Below, in pieces: positions 48,879 through 56,286 of a stretch of 64,000 nt of DNA. The notes under the pieces were generated by a model. The model was not told the origin of the DNA, made no database searches, and worked only from the letters and a program-made list of their open reading frames with translations. The stretch's first letter is position 1. Every line of letters begins with the position of its first letter. Made by a program: the position numbers and the translations under genes. Source of the stretch: Marinifilum flexuosum (GTDB taxonomy: Bacteria > Bacteroidota > Bacteroidia > Bacteroidales > Marinifilaceae); contig NZ_RAPQ01000008.1 of the NCBI RefSeq assembly GCF_003610555.1, positions 1 through 64,000 of the forward strand. Direction: 5' to 3'.

Positions 48879-48971
48879 TTATACCAGGATATCTTCGTTA
48901 ATACATTTGTCTTGGTATCCACCTTTAATGTTTTTTAAATCTTCAGTGTTTAATACTTCAAAATTTTTCAT
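48879..48971 (-). CDS. Gly-Gly leader peptide, copy 4
   Basis: The encoded leader and core are the same as in copies 1-3. Against copy 1 five codons differ (GGA for GGT, GAT for GAC, ATC for ATT, CTG for CTT, GTA for GTT), all synonymous and mostly in the last five codons. Fixation of only silent changes shows that the 30-residue product is translated and constrained. See the copy 1 entry for the peptide. Confidence 0.85.
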   Translation of the reverse strand: MKNFEVLNTEDLKNIKGGYQDKCINEDILV

Positions 48972-49046
48972 TGCTATTTTTATTTGGTCGTTAATAACTA
49001 GGAAAATACTTTTTGGAAAATTTGGATTACTATGGGTCGAGGTTGA

Positions 49047-49139
49047 TTAAACAAGAATGTCTTCGTTAATACATTTGTCTTGGTAACCACCTTTAATGTT
49101 TTTTAGATCTTCGGTGTTTAATACTTCAAAATTTTTCAT
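49047..49139 (-). CDS. Gly-Gly leader peptide, copy 3
   Basis: It encodes the same leader and core as copy 1. Its coding sequence shares with copy 2 two silent changes relative to copy 1 (Thr ACC, Leu CTA). A longer in-frame reading beginning with an ATG at 49259 would start inside copy 2 in a different frame and is not used, because only the 30-codon unit is conserved. Confidence 0.85.
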   Translation of the reverse strand: MKNFEVLNTEDLKNIKGGYQDKCINEDILV

Positions 49140-49215
49140 TGCTATTTTTATTTGGTCGTTAATAACTAGGAAAATACTTTTTTGGAAAATTTGGATTACT
49201 ATGGGTCGAGGTTGA

Positions 49216-49308
49216 TTAAACAAGAATGTCTTCGTTAATACATTTGTCTTGGTAACCACCTTTAATGTTTTTTAGATCTTCGGTGTTTAATACTTCAAAA
49301 TTTTTCAT
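49216..49308 (-). CDS. Gly-Gly leader peptide, copy 2
   Basis: Identical peptide to copies 1, 3 and 4, with the same two silent changes as copy 3 (ACC, CTA). The spacer after it is identical to that after copy 1. Start codon is the ATG that begins MKNFEV; an upstream in-frame ATG at 49428 lies within copy 1. Confidence 0.85.
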   Translation of the reverse strand: MKNFEVLNTEDLKNIKGGYQDKCINEDILV

Positions 49309-49384
49309 TGCTATTTTTATTTGGTCGTTAATAACTAGGAAAATACTTTTTTGGAAAATTTGGATTACTATGGGTCGAGGTTGA

Positions 49385-49477
49385 TTAAACAAGAATGTCT
49401 TCGTTAATACATTTGTCTTGGTAACCACCTTTAATGTTTTTTAAATCTTCAGTGTTTAATACTTCAAAATTTTTCAT
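49385..49477 (-). CDS. Gly-Gly leader peptide, copy 1 (first of five)
   Basis: A 30-residue secreted-peptide precursor. The leader MKNFEVLNTEDLKNIKGG (18 residues) has the hydrophobic and acidic pattern (F4, L7, L12, I15) and terminal Gly-Gly cut by C39-peptidase ABC exporters. The core is YQDKCINEDILV, 12 residues, acidic, with one cysteine; no Ser/Thr-rich lanthionine substrate is seen, and no modifying enzyme is nearby. A possible role is a signal or narrow-spectrum bacteriocin. It is transcribed divergently from the CHAT protease gene and 43 bp after the ECF-type element at 49521-49554. The exporter at 63623 could process it. Confidence 0.85.
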   Translation of the reverse strand: MKNFEVLNTEDLKNIKGGYQDKCINEDILV

Positions 49478-49520
49478 TGCTACGGGTTCTTTTTTTTAGT
49501 TTTTTAGGAAACATTTACAC

Positions 49521-49554
49521 CCCTTTATTCCGGTTTTTTGAAAAAGGTAACCCT
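49521..49554 (-). promoter_or_regulatory. Putative ECF-sigma promoter of the peptide array
   Basis: Minus strand: AGGGTTACCTTTTT, 9 bp, GGAATAAAGGG, ending 43 bp before the ATG of copy 1. The same 14- and 11-bp blocks at the same 9-bp spacing lie before the ECF sigma gene (54214-54247). The intervening 9 bases differ, as expected for a spacer. An AAAGTGAAAAAAA sequence (plus strand) lies 23-36 bp further upstream in both places. Confidence 0.75.
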
Positions 49555-49671
49555 GAGATTGAAAGTTTTTTTAAAAAAAAGTGAAAAAAACTGTATATAT
49601 TTAAATCCTTTTAGGAAAGATTGCGTACATAAGACATTGTTTCTAAGAAGATTAAGAAAAAACACTTGAGC

Positions 49672-52500
49672 GTGAAAAAAAATTTAAAAAAAATTCTACT
49701 TTTTTCTCTTTTACTTGTTTTGCTGGCAGGCGAAAACAAGAATTTAGCATTTACATCAATTTTTTCTGATGATCAGAAAACTGAAAATTTATCTCCAGAT
49801 TCTGTTCTTGTTAGGCAGGTTAATCGGGCACTAGAATTTTACAAATCTCGAGAATATAATTATGCCGTACAGTCTTTTGAAAATGCTGTACAAACAATAG
49901 ATAATGGGGGTGTTATCGATAAAAATATAGTTTATCGTACTTATGTCAATTTTGGTGTTATTAAAGGAAGGCTAGGAAAGAGAAGTGATGCATTAAAATA
50001 TTATAGCTTAGCTGAAAAATTTATTGTCGATAATTATGGATATGAAGATTCTAAGCTTGTTCCAATCTATGTAAATACAGGAAATATATATAATGATTTA
50101 CATGATTTATATAAAGCTCAAAGTTATTATGAAAAAGCACTATCAATCATAGGTGATAATAAGTCACGTTATCTTTCACAAATTAACAATAATCTTGGGA
50201 ATAACTATTATAATAGGCATGAGTATAATAAGGCATTAGATTTTTTTAAAAAATCATTATTGATAAAAAAGGATATTAATGATAAAAATATATCATCTAC
50301 TCTAAATGGGATTGCTAATTGTTATAAACAACTGAAAAAATATAAGGAAGCTGACTTATACTATCTGCAAAGTATTGATAATATTAAAAGTTTTGGTGAT
50401 GAAAATCATTACAGATTAGGTACTCTATATCTAAATTACGGAATTCTTCAAAATGAAATTAAAAATAAGAATAGTGTTTTAAAATATTTTGATTTAGCCT
50501 ATAATGTTTACTTGAGTAACTACGGAGCTAAACATCCAGATGTTGCCAATTGCTTAATGAATATGGGAGACTTTTATGGAGAACAAAAGCAAAATATTAC
50601 TTCTCTAAAGTATTACCAAAAAGCCATTATTTCTGAATTGGATAACTTTTCGGATAGTACAATTTATGCTAATCCCGATCTAAACGAAATTGAACCGCAA
50701 ATATTAATACTTAGTATTTTAAAAGGTAAGGCGAAGGGATTTTCAAATTTATACAAGGAAAATGAGAAAGTTAGTGACCTTGATTTTAGCTTGGATACCT
50801 ATGATTTATGCCTAAATATTATTGATAAGATTAGAATTGGTTACCAGGATGAGCAAAGTAAGTTTGCTTTATCGCAGAACGAAAAAGATACCTATACCTT
50901 AGCAATTGAAATTGCGGTGCAATTGTATGAACTTACAAAGGATAAAAGCTATAAGGAGAGAGCTTTTAAATATGCAGAGCGATCGAAAGCAGCAAGTTTG
51001 ATGTCTTCTTTGAATGATGTAAATGCCAAAAATGTAGGTGGAATTCCTGTTGAATTGCAGGAGGAGGAGCAACAATTGAGAAAAGATATTGCAAGCTATC
51101 GCGAAAAAATATACGAAGAACGTAAAAGGTTGAATTCAGATCGAAAAAAGATTTCGGAATGGCAAGGGAAATTGTTCGAATTGAATGAGAGTTATAATCA
51201 AATGGTACTTCGTTTCGAAAAAGATTATCCTAAGTACTACGATTTGAAATATAGGAATAATACTATTGAGATGTCGGAGCTTCAGTCCAGACTATCTTCC
51301 GATGAAATACTAATTGAATACTCTATTTCCGACTCCTCACTTTTTACTTTTATTGTCACTTCAGATTCATTTGAAATAACAAAACAAGAAATCAATTCAG
51401 ATAGTTTAAATCACCATATCGAGGAGGTTAGGAATGCTTTAAAAACGAATGATTTTGCAGAAAATAGTTCCGAATTTTATCAGCGCTATACAAAATCAGC
51501 TTTTAATTTATACCAAACTTTTATTGGTCCGCATAGTAATGTAATTCAAAATAAGAAACTTGTTATTATACCAGATGGCAAGATGGCTTATGTGCCTTTT
51601 GGGGTTTTAATTAAGCAAGAAGCTAATCCTGATCGTATGAATTATCGGGACTTAGATTATCTAATTAAATCAAATACAATAACATACCAGAATTCTGCAA
51701 CAATTGGTTTTTCAATTGAACCTGCCGGATTTAGTTTTACAACCAGTAAATCGGTATTGGCGTTTGCACCATCATACAATGGAATTGATGATTCAATTTT
51801 ATATACCGAACGAGCATATAGAGATAAGTTGTATCCTTTGCCATATACCAAAGAGGAGGTTAATAATATTTCGCACGTAATGGAAGGTGATTTGTACTTG
51901 GATGATTTTGCCACCGAACAAAATTTTAAAGATCATGCAAGTGATTATGATGTTCTTCACCTGGCCATGCATACAATTATTGATGATGAGAACCCTATGT
52001 ATTCTAAACTGGTTTTTACTCAAACAAGTGATACGGTTCAGGACGGATTATTGAATACGCACGAAATTTATAACATGAATTTTAACGCCAGAATGGTAGT
52101 TTTAAGTGCTTGTAATACAGGAGATGGTAAGCTTTTAAAGGGTGAAGGTGTTATGAGTTTGGCCAGAGGATTCTTTTATGCTGGTTGTCCTAGTATTATT
52201 ATGACCTTATGGACGGTTGAAGATCAAACCGGATCTAATTTAATGACCAACTTTTATGGCTATCTTTCGCAAGGATTCGAGAAGGATGAAGCTCTTCGCC
52301 AGGCTAAGTTAAAATATCTGGAAACTGCGGATCCTCTCAAGTCACATCCTTATTTTTGGTCAGGATATGTTACCATGGGTGATGTTGAACCATTATATGA
52401 TTTCGATATAATGAATAACTTGGTTTATTTTGGATTTGGTGGTGCTGTTTTGTTGTTACTAATCGTTTTTAGGAGAAGAATTAGAAGAAGAGTAGCATAA
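49672..52500 (+). CDS. Membrane-anchored TPR-CHAT caspase-like protease
   Basis: About 942 residues. N-terminal signal/anchor (KKILLFSLLLVLLAG), then TPR repeats (about 40-370; repeated A-x-x-YY-x-K-A pattern, e.g. AQSYYEKALSIIG, ALDFFKKSLLIK), a coiled linker (about 440-530), a CHAT domain (about 620-890) and a C-terminal membrane helix with basic tail (RRRIRRRVA). Catalytic His is in VLHLAMHTIID and Cys in VVLSACNTGDG, with GEGVMSLARGFFYAGCPSIIMTLW following as in caspase-HetF-type proteases. No ATG start exists: GTG at 49672 or TTG at 49666. TPR and CHAT would face the periplasm. Divergent from the peptide array, convergent with the sigma operon. Confidence 0.9.
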   Translation: MKKNLKKILLFSLLLVLLAGENKNLAFTSIFSDDQKTENLSPDSVLVRQVNRALEFYKSREYNYAVQSFENAVQTIDNGGVIDKNIVYRTYVNFGVIKGRLGKRSDALKYYSLAEKFIVDNYGYEDSKLVPIYVNTGNIYNDLHDLYKAQSYYEKALSIIGDNKSRYLSQINNNLGNNYYNRHEYNKALDFFKKSLLIKKDINDKNISSTLNGIANCYKQLKKYKEADLYYLQSIDNIKSFGDENHYRLGTLYLNYGILQNEIKNKNSVLKYFDLAYNVYLSNYGAKHPDVANCLMNMGDFYGEQKQNITSLKYYQKAIISELDNFSDSTIYANPDLNEIEPQILILSILKGKAKGFSNLYKENEKVSDLDFSLDTYDLCLNIIDKIRIGYQDEQSKFALSQNEKDTYTLAIEIAVQLYELTKDKSYKERAFKYAERSKAASLMSSLNDVNAKNVGGIPVELQEEEQQLRKDIASYREKIYEERKRLNSDRKKISEWQGKLFELNESYNQMVLRFEKDYPKYYDLKYRNNTIEMSELQSRLSSDEILIEYSISDSSLFTFIVTSDSFEITKQEINSDSLNHHIEEVRNALKTNDFAENSSEFYQRYTKSAFNLYQTFIGPHSNVIQNKKLVIIPDGKMAYVPFGVLIKQEANPDRMNYRDLDYLIKSNTITYQNSATIGFSIEPAGFSFTTSKSVLAFAPSYNGIDDSILYTERAYRDKLYPLPYTKEEVNNISHVMEGDLYLDDFATEQNFKDHASDYDVLHLAMHTIIDDENPMYSKLVFTQTSDTVQDGLLNTHEIYNMNFNARMVVLSACNTGDGKLLKGEGVMSLARGFFYAGCPSIIMTLWTVEDQTGSNLMTNFYGYLSQGFEKDEALRQAKLKYLETADPLKSHPYFWSGYVTMGDVEPLYDFDIMNNLVYFGFGGAVLLLLIVFRRRIRRRVA

Positions 52501-52519
52501 GAATTAAAAGGTATAATTT

Positions 52520-52552
52520 GAAAGCCTGAAACATTGTTTCAGGCTTTTTTAC
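52520..52552 (+). terminator. Terminator after the CHAT protease gene
   Basis: AAAGCCTGAAACA-TTG-TTTCAGGCTTTTTT, 20 bp after the stop. Confidence 0.9.
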
Positions 52553-52842
52553 TTTTTGGGTAGCAAAGAGGTTTAAACTTGCTAAAATCTGTTATAATGA
52601 TTTGTAATCTTTGTATCAAAGTTGATTGGTATTAAAAATGGTTTCTACATTTTACAGAGATAATTCTGTAAATAAAAGATGTTTGTACTCTATTAAGTAG
52701 TAAGAGTCTTTTAGTTGAGATGAAATATATAAGATTTATACCACTAGAATTTAATAATTTCTCTTTTAAAATTATAGGGTAAAAAATAATTCTATAAGTA
52801 GATCATGTATTATTTTCATAGAGTAGATATGTAGAAAAAAGG

Positions 52843-52871
52843 AAAGCCGCTCAATCTAATTGAACGGCTTT
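52843..52871 (-). terminator. Terminator after the sigma operon
   Basis: AAGCCG...CGGCTT stem with inner CAAT/ATTG pairing and a T run on the minus strand, just beyond the stop at 52899. The 290 bp between the two terminators hold no gene. Confidence 0.8.
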
Positions 52872-52898
52872 ATATATGTGTTAATGAATGAGTGTAAT

Positions 52899-53645
52899 CT
52901 ATTCCAGCTTACTAAGAATTTCCTGAGCTTTTGCTTTATAGAAACTATTTCCTCGAGCAATTGTATTAAACTGCTTAATGGCTTTATCTCTTTCATTAGT
53001 CATTAAGTAGCAAAAACCTATGTACCATTCGGATTGTTCTATAAACAAGTTGTTTTTATGCTTTATTACTCTAGTAAAATTCTTATTTGCTTTATGATAT
53101 TCATTAATTTCTAAATTAGAAATACCTGAATAAAAGTTACTCGTAATATTTGTACTATCCTTGTCTAATATTTGCCTAAATAGGGTTAAAGCCGTGTGAT
53201 AATCCCTAGCTTCGTAACTCTTTAATGCTGTAACAAGCATATTATCTATATTAGCATCCGCCGAACGAGTATTTACTATCGCATATGGTTTGTAGTAATT
53301 ACTGTATACTTTTTCATTGGAATAGGAGTTCTTGTTATTTACAAGAAACATTAAACTACCTAAACCAATAAACAATGCTAATGAAGCGGCAACAATATTC
53401 CATTTGGTTAGATATTTAAATTTGCGCTTCTCTTGTTCTTTAGGAGGTATTTCTATTGCATCTAGCTTGCTTCTTAGATCCATAATGTCATTTTCCATTA
53501 TAGCCTCGTCAACCTCTTGGTGTAAATCCAGCTCCATTTGTAAGTCTGGATCATCCAGAAGGTCCTTTTCAAATTCCTTTAGCTGGTCGTCAGATAAACC
53601 ACCATCTAGGAAATCTTCAATACGGTCAAAATTCATATCACTCAT
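52899..53645 (-). CDS. Transmembrane anti-sigma-like protein with periplasmic TPR
   Basis: About 248 residues from the chosen start MSDMNFDRIEDF. An acidic, helical cytoplasmic N-terminus (1-65; DFLDGGLSDDQLKEFEKDLLDDPDL) resembles anti-sigma domains without zinc. It is followed by basic KRKFKYLTKW, a membrane helix (83-102, NIVAASLALFIGLGSLMFLV) and periplasmic TPRs (about 135-248; LKSYEARDYHTALTLFRQIL, ANKNFTRVIKHKN, DKAIKQF). ATG overlaps the sigma stop codon by 8 bp (ATGAGTGA), so the two are translationally coupled. It is the likely membrane inhibitor of the sigma factor. Confidence 0.82.
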   Translation of the reverse strand: MSDMNFDRIEDFLDGGLSDDQLKEFEKDLLDDPDLQMELDLHQEVDEAIMENDIMDLRSKLDAIEIPPKEQEKRKFKYLTKWNIVAASLALFIGLGSLMFLVNNKNSYSNEKVYSNYYKPYAIVNTRSADANIDNMLVTALKSYEARDYHTALTLFRQILDKDSTNITSNFYSGISNLEINEYHKANKNFTRVIKHKNNLFIEQSEWYIGFCYLMTNERDKAIKQFNTIARGNSFYKAKAQEILSKLE

Positions 53646-54204
53646 CATATACTTCTTTAAATTCATTATCACTTTTAATACTCTCTATCAGCATTTGTTT
53701 ACACTGATGTTTCCTTTTCTTTGCATACTTCTCACTCTTATAGCCCATTATATCGGCAATTTCTTTTAGTGAGATTTTGTCTAAAGCAAGTTGAAGAACT
53801 TTCTTACAATCCGGGCCAAGTTTTTGAAAGTGTTTCTGATATAGTCGGTACCTCTCAGTTTGGTCATAAGTCTCAGAAGCTTCGTCTAATCGATTATCCA
53901 GAACTCCTTCCGAATTGATTTCATTGCTGTTCTTTTTCTTTTCAAGTTGCTTTAACCACAAAAGTCTGCAAATGGAATAGATGTATGTTTTAAAGTTACA
54001 ACTAAGAACCAACGGTTCTTTTTTCATTTTACGATAGATTACAATAATAGCTTCTTGGAAAAGATCGCGTGCATCCTCCTCGTTCCCATTATTGTTCTCG
54101 ATAAAATTGCGAATACTCGGAAAGAACTTTTTGTAGATGTAATTTAATACATCATTATTGCTCATACTTATTCCCTCAAGTATCGCTTCAGTAGTGTAAT
54201 CCAT
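53638..54204 (-). CDS. ECF-type RNA polymerase sigma factor
   Basis: The 188-residue sigma factor has region 2 (about 20-90; YIYKKFFPSIRNFI, EEDARDLFQEAIIVIYRK, FKTYIYSICRLLWLKQLEKK) and region 4 (about 125-180; LGPDCKKVLQLALDKISLKEIADIMGYKSEKYAKKRKHQCKQMLIESI). There is no region 1 or 3, as in extracytoplasmic-function sigmas. Its ATG is 9 bp after an ECF-type element also present before the peptide array, which implies autoregulation. Region 4 is followed by an Asp/Glu-rich tail. Confidence 0.9.
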   Translation of the reverse strand: MDYTTEAILEGISMSNNDVLNYIYKKFFPSIRNFIENNNGNEEDARDLFQEAIIVIYRKMKKEPLVLSCNFKTYIYSICRLLWLKQLEKKKNSNEINSEGVLDNRLDEASETYDQTERYRLYQKHFQKLGPDCKKVLQLALDKISLKEIADIMGYKSEKYAKKRKHQCKQMLIESIKSDNEFKEVYDE

Positions 54205-54213
54205 ATTTTCTAT

Positions 54214-54247
54214 CCCTTTATTCCTTTTATGGCAAAAAGGTAACCCT
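54214..54247 (-). promoter_or_regulatory. Putative ECF-sigma autoregulatory promoter
   Basis: Minus strand: AGGGTTACCTTTTT, 9 bp (GCCATAAAA), GGAATAAAGGG, ending 9 bp before the sigma start. Identical blocks occur before the peptide array. The 54250-54640 stretch upstream holds no gene I can support. Confidence 0.7.
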
Positions 54248-54645
54248 CAAAAAGTGAAAAAAATTTAAAAAAATATCAACCTTACACGTAAGTAATTGAA
54301 AATCAAATGAGTGATAAATAAAAAAAACTGTTTTTTTTTCGTCTTTTTTTTATTTATTATCATAAACCAAAGCAATATACTACTTATATTCAAATTTGGT
54401 TACTGCTAAAGCTTATTTTTTTATGATGAAATTATAAAAAAGTGGTGTAAGCGTACTAAAAAAGGAAGTGAATGCCTCATTGTAAAAGTCTAGTAAAGCA
54501 ATTATGCTTTAAATTTTATATCAAAATTAAAATATGCAGATTGTATTTGAGGAATCGGTTTTAATAATTCTGATTTTTGAGAATTGAAAAAGTAATCTAT
54601 CCAACTAAAAAAATAAATGCAAAATTGAAAAAAGGTATATAACAA

Positions 54646-54677
54646 AAAAATCGGCTTTCATATGAAAACCGATTTTT
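54646..54677 (-). terminator. Terminator of the tRNA-Val transcript
   Basis: AAAAATCGG and CCGATTTTT flank an inner TTTC/GAAA pair on the minus strand just after the second tRNA, with a T run following. Confidence 0.8.
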
Positions 54678-54678
54678 G

Positions 54679-54753
54679 TGGGCGATATAAGATTCGAACT
54701 TATGACCCCTTGGGTGTAAACCAAGTGCTCTGAACCAACTGAGCTAATCGCCC
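54679..54753 (-). tRNA. tRNA-Val (anticodon TAC)
   Basis: A 75-nt cloverleaf: acceptor GGGCGAT/ATCGCCC, D-arm with GCTCAGTTGGT, anticodon stem CTTGG/CCAAG with loop TTTACAC, and T-arm with TTCGAAT. CCA is not encoded. The T-stem reads ATAAG/CTTAT, while the other copy has ATAGG/CCTAT: a compensating base-pair change. Confidence 0.95.
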
Positions 54754-54780
54754 CTGTTATTGGGAAATTTTGCTTTTTTG

Positions 54781-54855
54781 TGGGCGATATAGGATTCGAA
54801 CCTATGACCCCTTGGGTGTAAACCAAGTGCTCTGAACCAACTGAGCTAATCGCCC
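54781..54855 (-). tRNA. tRNA-Val (anticodon TAC), second copy
   Basis: Nearly identical to the copy at 54679 (27 bp away) with the same anticodon loop TTTACAC. Differences are confined to the T-stem pair and preserve pairing. The two are probably one transcript read on the minus strand. Confidence 0.95.
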
Positions 54856-54996
54856 TTGCCCTTAAAAGCGATGCAAATATAAGATGGAATATTTTTATCT
54901 GCAAGAATAATTTTCAAAAAAATGAAAAAAATATTTCTGAATGACCCTAATATTCGAGGAAAGCTTTAATTTTATCACTCGTAAAAAATTGATACT

Positions 54997-55347
54997 ATGG
55001 ATAATAATTTAGAGAAAGACTGGAATAGTTTGTTATATAAAATTTCTGAAGAATTTAATGTTGCTGCTGATTTAAATGGAACTTTGCTTTTAATTGGCAT
55101 ACAAGAACGAGGTTTAGGGTTTAAGGAAACTTATTCAAAAGAGGAAAAGTGGGATCACATCGATTTAGCAACATGTACACTGCTTATGAAATGGAATTAC
55201 TATTCTATCAAAGGATATGATGAAGACAATTGGCCTATATTTGTAAAGAACAAACTGGTTCCACCCTTTTCAAAGGACAAAGAAAATCAATTGTTAAAAT
55301 CATCGATTGTAGAATATTTTAAAGACAATGGATATTTGAACGATTAA
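54997..55347 (+). CDS. Small conserved protein of unknown function
   Basis: The 116-residue soluble protein has no signal peptide. It has a mixed helical and strand pattern (SEEFNVAADLNGTLLLIGIQERGLGFKE) and a Lys/Asp-rich end. I do not recognise a named family, though the compact size and clean frame suggest a real gene. It is 24 bp upstream of the cyclophilin gene on the same strand. Confidence 0.7.
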   Translation: MDNNLEKDWNSLLYKISEEFNVAADLNGTLLLIGIQERGLGFKETYSKEEKWDHIDLATCTLLMKWNYYSIKGYDEDNWPIFVKNKLVPPFSKDKENQLLKSSIVEYFKDNGYLND

Positions 55348-55370
55348 ATAACAAACCTATACACATTAAA

Positions 55371-56183
55371 ATGAAGAAACTACTTTACCTGGCCTTAATA
55401 CTTTCAATGGTATCTTGCCAACAAAAATTAGAATTAGGAAAGAGTAACAGAATTGTAGAAATTGAAACTGAGTATGGTGATATCAAAATTAAGCTATATG
55501 ACGAAACACCACTGCATCGTGATAATTTCGTAAAACTTGCCCATGCAGATTATTTCGATGGTACATTGTTTCATAGAGTAATTGATGGATTCATGATACA
55601 AGGGGGAGATCCTGATTCAAAAGCAGCCAAACCTGGTGTTAGATTAGGAGAAGGCGGTCCGGGATATCAAATAGATGCTGAGTTCAATCCTGCTTTATTT
55701 CACAAGAGAGGAGTAATTGCAGCAGCTAGAGAGGGTGATGCAGTTAATCCACAGAAGAAATCATCTGGATCTCAATTTTATTTGGCACAAGGTAGAGTAT
55801 ATACTCAAGGAGGATTGGATACCTTGTTAATGAAATTGAATGATAGAGTTAAAAATCAAATCTTTGAAAAGGCTCAAAAAGATAAGGCTACTGAGATTAT
55901 GAAATATCAATCGGAAGGTGACATGGATAAGGTTTCAGAATTGATTGATAAGATTCAAGTTGAAGTTGACTCTATTTTTGTGACTCAGCAAATTAAGTTT
56001 ACGCAGGCTCAGATTGATGCTTATACAACAGTAGGCGGAATTCCTCACTTGGATGGTAATTATACTGTTTTTGGTGAAGTAATTGAAGGAATCGAGTTTA
56101 TTGATAGTATTGCTAAAGTGAAAAAGGATCAATTTGATCGCCCATTAAAGGACGTATCTATGAAAATAAAAATCGTTCAATAA
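55371..56183 (+). CDS. Cyclophilin-type peptidyl-prolyl isomerase lipoprotein
   Basis: This 270-residue protein is a lipoprotein (lipobox SMVSCQQK) with a cyclophilin domain: VEIETEYGDIKIKLYDETPLHRDNFVKLA, FHRVIDGFMIQGGDPDS, GSQFYLAQG and VFGEVIEGIEF. The insertion of about 65 residues (KLNDRVKNQIFEKAQKDKATEI...) between strands is a Bacteroidota feature. It folds periplasmic or outer-membrane proteins. A paralogue follows at 56287. Confidence 0.93.
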   Translation: MKKLLYLALILSMVSCQQKLELGKSNRIVEIETEYGDIKIKLYDETPLHRDNFVKLAHADYFDGTLFHRVIDGFMIQGGDPDSKAAKPGVRLGEGGPGYQIDAEFNPALFHKRGVIAAAREGDAVNPQKKSSGSQFYLAQGRVYTQGGLDTLLMKLNDRVKNQIFEKAQKDKATEIMKYQSEGDMDKVSELIDKIQVEVDSIFVTQQIKFTQAQIDAYTTVGGIPHLDGNYTVFGEVIEGIEFIDSIAKVKKDQFDRPLKDVSMKIKIVQ

Positions 56184-56203
56184 AAGAATAGAATGAATAT
56201 GAG

Positions 56204-56233
56204 AGCTCCGAAATTATTTTCGGAGCTTTTTTT
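56204..56233 (+). terminator. Terminator between the two cyclophilin genes
   Basis: AGCTCCGAAA, 4-nt loop, TTTCGGAGCT plus T run. The following gene must therefore have its own promoter. Confidence 0.85.
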
Positions 56234-56286
56234 GTGATGAATTTTAATGATATCTATCTTAGTTCAGTTTTTTAAAAAGAATAACA

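Larger units (their letters stand above)
48726..49477 (-). repeat. Tandem array of five peptide genes with near-identical spacers
   Basis: Start codons lie at 49477, 49308, 49139, 48971 and 48818, a period of 169, 169, 168 and 153 bp. Each unit is a 93-bp gene plus a 60-76-bp spacer. The first two spacers are identical and the third lacks one base of a homopolymer; the fourth has diverged. This is a recent tandem amplification with one older member. Confidence 0.9.

Noticed and set aside
49047-49428. 70-codon open frames reading through the spacer into the peptide genes
   Set aside because: The upstream part is the spacer and the previous peptide gene read in another frame. Only the 30-codon unit is present in all five copies with synonymous changes, so the shorter start is used.
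48726-49477. CRISPR array
   Set aside because: The 169-bp units are almost wholly identical, including the spacers, and they encode peptides. There are no short repeats with unique spacers and no cas genes.
54605-54904. 99-codon open frame on the minus strand
   Set aside because: It runs through both tRNA-Val genes; the repeated peptide in it is translated tRNA sequence.
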